The position numbers were made by a program, and so were the translations under genes. A stretch of DNA of 64,000 nt, from positions 1,922,001 to 1,986,000 of the forward strand of contig NZ_CP027062.1 of the NCBI RefSeq assembly GCF_002966125.1, in the 5' to 3' direction. Origin of the DNA: Pukyongia salina. Lineage in GTDB: Bacteria > Bacteroidota > Bacteroidia > Flavobacteriales > Flavobacteriaceae. A model generated the notes under the pieces. It was not told the DNA's origin. It did not search any database and worked only from the letters and a program-made list of their open reading frames with translations. Each line of letters opens with the position of its first letter. Position 1 is the stretch's first letter. Positions 62,290-64,000 of the stretch are shown here, piece after piece.

Positions 62290-63552
62290 TTAGTTTAAAA
62301 TCTTCTTCAGCTTTTCGGCAAAACGAAACACATCCTCAAAACTATTATACAAAGGTGCCGGCGCCACTCTAATGACATCCGGTTCGCGCCAATCACTAAT
62401 TACTCCAGCGGCCGTTAAACGGTCGTGCAACTCTTTGTTGGCACTTTTAACCTGGATAGATAGCTGGCATCCTCGTTCCTGGTTGTTTCTGGGGGTGATT
62501 ATAGAGATTCGTTCATCCTTCAGCTCGTCTATCAAATATTCGAGAAAACCTGTTAGTTTCACCGATTTCTTTCGTAGGTTCTCAAATCCTGCTTCAGCAA
62601 AGATATCCAGAGAGGCCCTTATTGCCGCCATCGATAAAATTGGCGGATTGCTCAGCTGCCAGCCCTCAGCCCCCGGTAGTGGGTCGAAATCATGCCGCAT
62701 ATTAAAGCGTGTTTGCTTATTATGTCCCCACCAGCCGGCAAAGCGTTTCAACTTAGGATTTTCGGCATGTCTTTGGTGTACAAAACAAGCACCAAGGCTT
62801 CCGGGTCCACTGTTCAGATATTTATACGTACACCATACTGCGAAATCTGCACCAGTATTGTGCAGATCGGGATAAATGTTGCCGGCTCCATGTGCAAGGT
62901 CGAAACCCACAATACAGTTGTATTTGTGCCCCAGTTCTGTGATTCTCTTTAATGGAAATGATTGTCCGCTGTAATAATTGGTGCTACCTATCATTAATAG
63001 GGCAATAGAATCACCTTGCTCGACCATGATCTGTTCCAGATCTTCAAATCTGCACAATTCCTCTCCTTCACGTGGTTTCCAGAGTATTAGTCCATCTTCG
63101 GGATCGAAATCATGGAATTTCAGCTGACTCTCCACAGCGTATTTATCGGAAGGGAAAGCATCACTTTCCACGACGATCTTATATTTTTTATCGGTAGGTT
63201 GGTAGAAGGACACCATCATAAGGTGTAAGTTTGTGGTAAGTGTGTTCATTACAACTACCTCTTGGGGTTTAGCACCTACGAGCATCGCCATTTTCTCGGT
63301 GAGGAACTCATGATATGGGAGCCAGGGATGTTCGGCTTCGGTATGACCCTCAACCCCTAGATTTGCCCAATCATTCAACTCTTTTTTTATGTATTCTGAA
63401 GTGATCTTCGGTTGTAGACCGAGTGAATTTCCGCAGAGATAGATCAATGCTTCACCGGCATCATTTGTTGGAAGGTGGAATTTATTTCTGAAATGTGAGA
63501 GGGAATCTTCCTTATCGCACTGACTTGCAAATTCAAGTGAATTCTGGTACAT
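62290..63552 (-). CDS. kynU: Kynureninase
   Basis: A 420-residue PLP enzyme that splits 3-hydroxykynurenine (or kynurenine) into 3-hydroxyanthranilate (or anthranilate) and alanine. Family motifs are YLCGNSLGLQPK, VGFDLAHGAGNIYPDL, the PLP Lys in WCTYKYLNSGPGSLG and the late NNQERGCQLSIQV. The frame opens at GTG 63579, but that base is part of the promoter -7 box, so ATG 63552 is the start. It heads the operon kynU-kmo-ridA-ALDH-SDR-ACMSD-OMT on the minus strand. Confidence 0.96.
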   Translation of the reverse strand: MYQNSLEFASQCDKEDSLSHFRNKFHLPTNDAGEALIYLCGNSLGLQPKITSEYIKKELNDWANLGVEGHTEAEHPWLPYHEFLTEKMAMLVGAKPQEVVVMNTLTTNLHLMMVSFYQPTDKKYKIVVESDAFPSDKYAVESQLKFHDFDPEDGLILWKPREGEELCRFEDLEQIMVEQGDSIALLMIGSTNYYSGQSFPLKRITELGHKYNCIVGFDLAHGAGNIYPDLHNTGADFAVWCTYKYLNSGPGSLGACFVHQRHAENPKLKRFAGWWGHNKQTRFNMRHDFDPLPGAEGWQLSNPPILSMAAIRASLDIFAEAGFENLRKKSVKLTGFLEYLIDELKDERISIITPRNNQERGCQLSIQVKSANKELHDRLTAAGVISDWREPDVIRVAPAPLYNSFEDVFRFAEKLKKILN

Positions 63553-63578
63553 ATTGACTGCTAAATTTCGGCTATTCA

Positions 63579-63586
63579 CAAAAATA
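63579..63586 (-). promoter_or_regulatory. Kynurenine operon promoter -7 box
   Basis: Minus-strand TATTTTTG, an exact TAnnTTTG, 26 bases before the ATG at 63552. It decides the kynU start, because the upstream GTG lies inside it. Confidence 0.62.
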
Positions 63587-63630
63587 GGAATTTAAATTCG
63601 TTTGAATTTCGAATAAAGGTTGATGTTCAA

Positions 63631-63638
63631 TATATTTG
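63631..63638 (+). promoter_or_regulatory. Promoter -7 box of the DUF6851 gene
   Basis: TATATTTG followed by TG, an exact TAnnTTTG, 15 bases before the ATG. It lies about 45 bases from the divergent kynU promoter. Confidence 0.58.
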
Positions 63639-63653
63639 TGTAAGAAACAACCT

Positions 63654-64000
63654 ATGCGAAAACTATTATTCATAATCCTATTGGTCTTTGGGAGCGGTGT
63701 CTTAAGCGCCCAGTCGATTGCCCGACAGTGGAACGAAGAAATACTGCACGCCATCCGAAACGATTTTGCCAGACCCACGGTACACGCCCGAAATCTGTTT
63801 CATTCATCAATAGCAATGTACGATATCTGGGCCACCTTCGATCCGAATGCTAAACCATTTTTACTAGGAAATACGGTGGGCGATTTTACCAGTAATTTTG
63901 AGGGTTTTGAAGCCTCTGGGGATATTTCGGAAGCACGAAAGGAAGCCATTAGTTACGCGGTCTACAGACTCATGAAACATCGTTTTGCGAATTCTCCTGG
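63654..64000 (+). CDS. Secreted DUF6851/vanadium-haloperoxidase-like protein, N-terminal part (cut by window edge)
   Basis: The first 115 codons of an exported protein. The signal peptide (MRKLLFIILLVFGSGVLSAQ) is followed by ARQWNEEILHAIRNDFARPT, VHARNLFHSSIAMYDIWA and ISYAVYRLMKHRF, the beginning seen in DUF6851 proteins, which have PAP2/haloperoxidase-like C-terminal parts and often T9SS tails. Those diagnostic parts lie outside the window, so the assignment is by the N-terminal pattern only. Confidence 0.75.
   Translation, partial: MRKLLFIILLVFGSGVLSAQSIARQWNEEILHAIRNDFARPTVHARNLFHSSIAMYDIWATFDPNAKPFLLGNTVGDFTSNFEGFEASGDISEARKEAISYAVYRLMKHRFANSP

Noticed and set aside
1-64000. Mobile elements, CRISPR arrays, defence islands, tRNA or rRNA genes
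   Set aside because: No transposase, integrase, repeat array or cloverleaf-like stretch was found, and all gaps are short.

Overview
This window looks like a chromosomal core region of a marine-type Flavobacteriaceae bacterium (phylum Bacteroidota). The basis is a short RpoD without region 1.1, many copies of the Bacteroidota promoter element TAnnTTTG, type IX secretion (T9SS) parts and cargo (PorT, a DUF5103 plug protein, a type A-sorted S8 protease, a type B-sorted adhesin-like protein), a six-gene Na+-NQR operon, a kynurenine operon and typical flavobacterial families (DUF3667, DUF4846, DUF6702, DUF6851). Gene density is high and intergenic gaps are all below 300 bases. I see no insertion sequence, prophage, CRISPR array, tRNA or rRNA.

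Layout. 0-7.6 kb (minus strand): partial rpe, a BLUF photoreceptor, rpoD, a soluble hybrid histidine kinase, pnp with a structured leader, and rpsO. 7.8-9.6 kb: two tandem paralogous lipoproteins, each with the same terminator stem. 9.6-16.4 kb: accD (zinc ribbon lost), fbaA, an Omp85/TamA-like lipoprotein, a divergent SpoU RNA methyltransferase, porT and ubiE. 16.6-25 kb: trkA-trkH potassium uptake, aspartate aminotransferase, fatty acid desaturase, rsmG, pruA and an NRDE protein. 25-28 kb: apaG, a DUF3667 membrane protein and the T9SS plug.

28.2-43 kb is the energy and secretion block. nqrABCDEF builds the sodium-pumping NADH dehydrogenase. Then come a 1588-residue secreted S8 protease and a three-gene set (DUF4846, a small unknown protein, ApbE). 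ApbE is the enzyme that attaches FMN to NqrB and NqrC, so the two groups are probably linked in function. A T9SS type B cargo gene converges on apbE. 43.1-52.8 kb holds a methyltransferase, map, a small HAD phosphatase, gpmI, and a run of peptidases (M48, M15, PepE, M1) with two small envelope proteins.

52.9-56.4 kb: tatA, a PAP2 phosphatase, and a compact four-gene signalling unit (lipoprotein, 7-TM protein, sensor-less histidine kinase, LuxR-type regulator). 56.4-63.6 kb (minus strand): a tryptophan/kynurenine catabolic operon, kynU-kmo-ridA-aldehyde dehydrogenase-SDR-ACMSD-like decarboxylase-O-methyltransferase. Its SDR has lost the catalytic Tyr and Lys, and no 3-hydroxyanthranilate dioxygenase gene is visible in it. 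The window ends inside a DUF6851/haloperoxidase-like secreted protein.

The best candidates for something undescribed are the 7-TM/kinase/regulator unit, the degenerate SDR in the kynurenine operon, the BLUF-rpe coupling with a BLUF domain lacking its Trp/Met signalling residues, and several promoters placed so close to the start codon that the mRNAs should be nearly leaderless. All functions are inferred by reading motifs; no database search was run.
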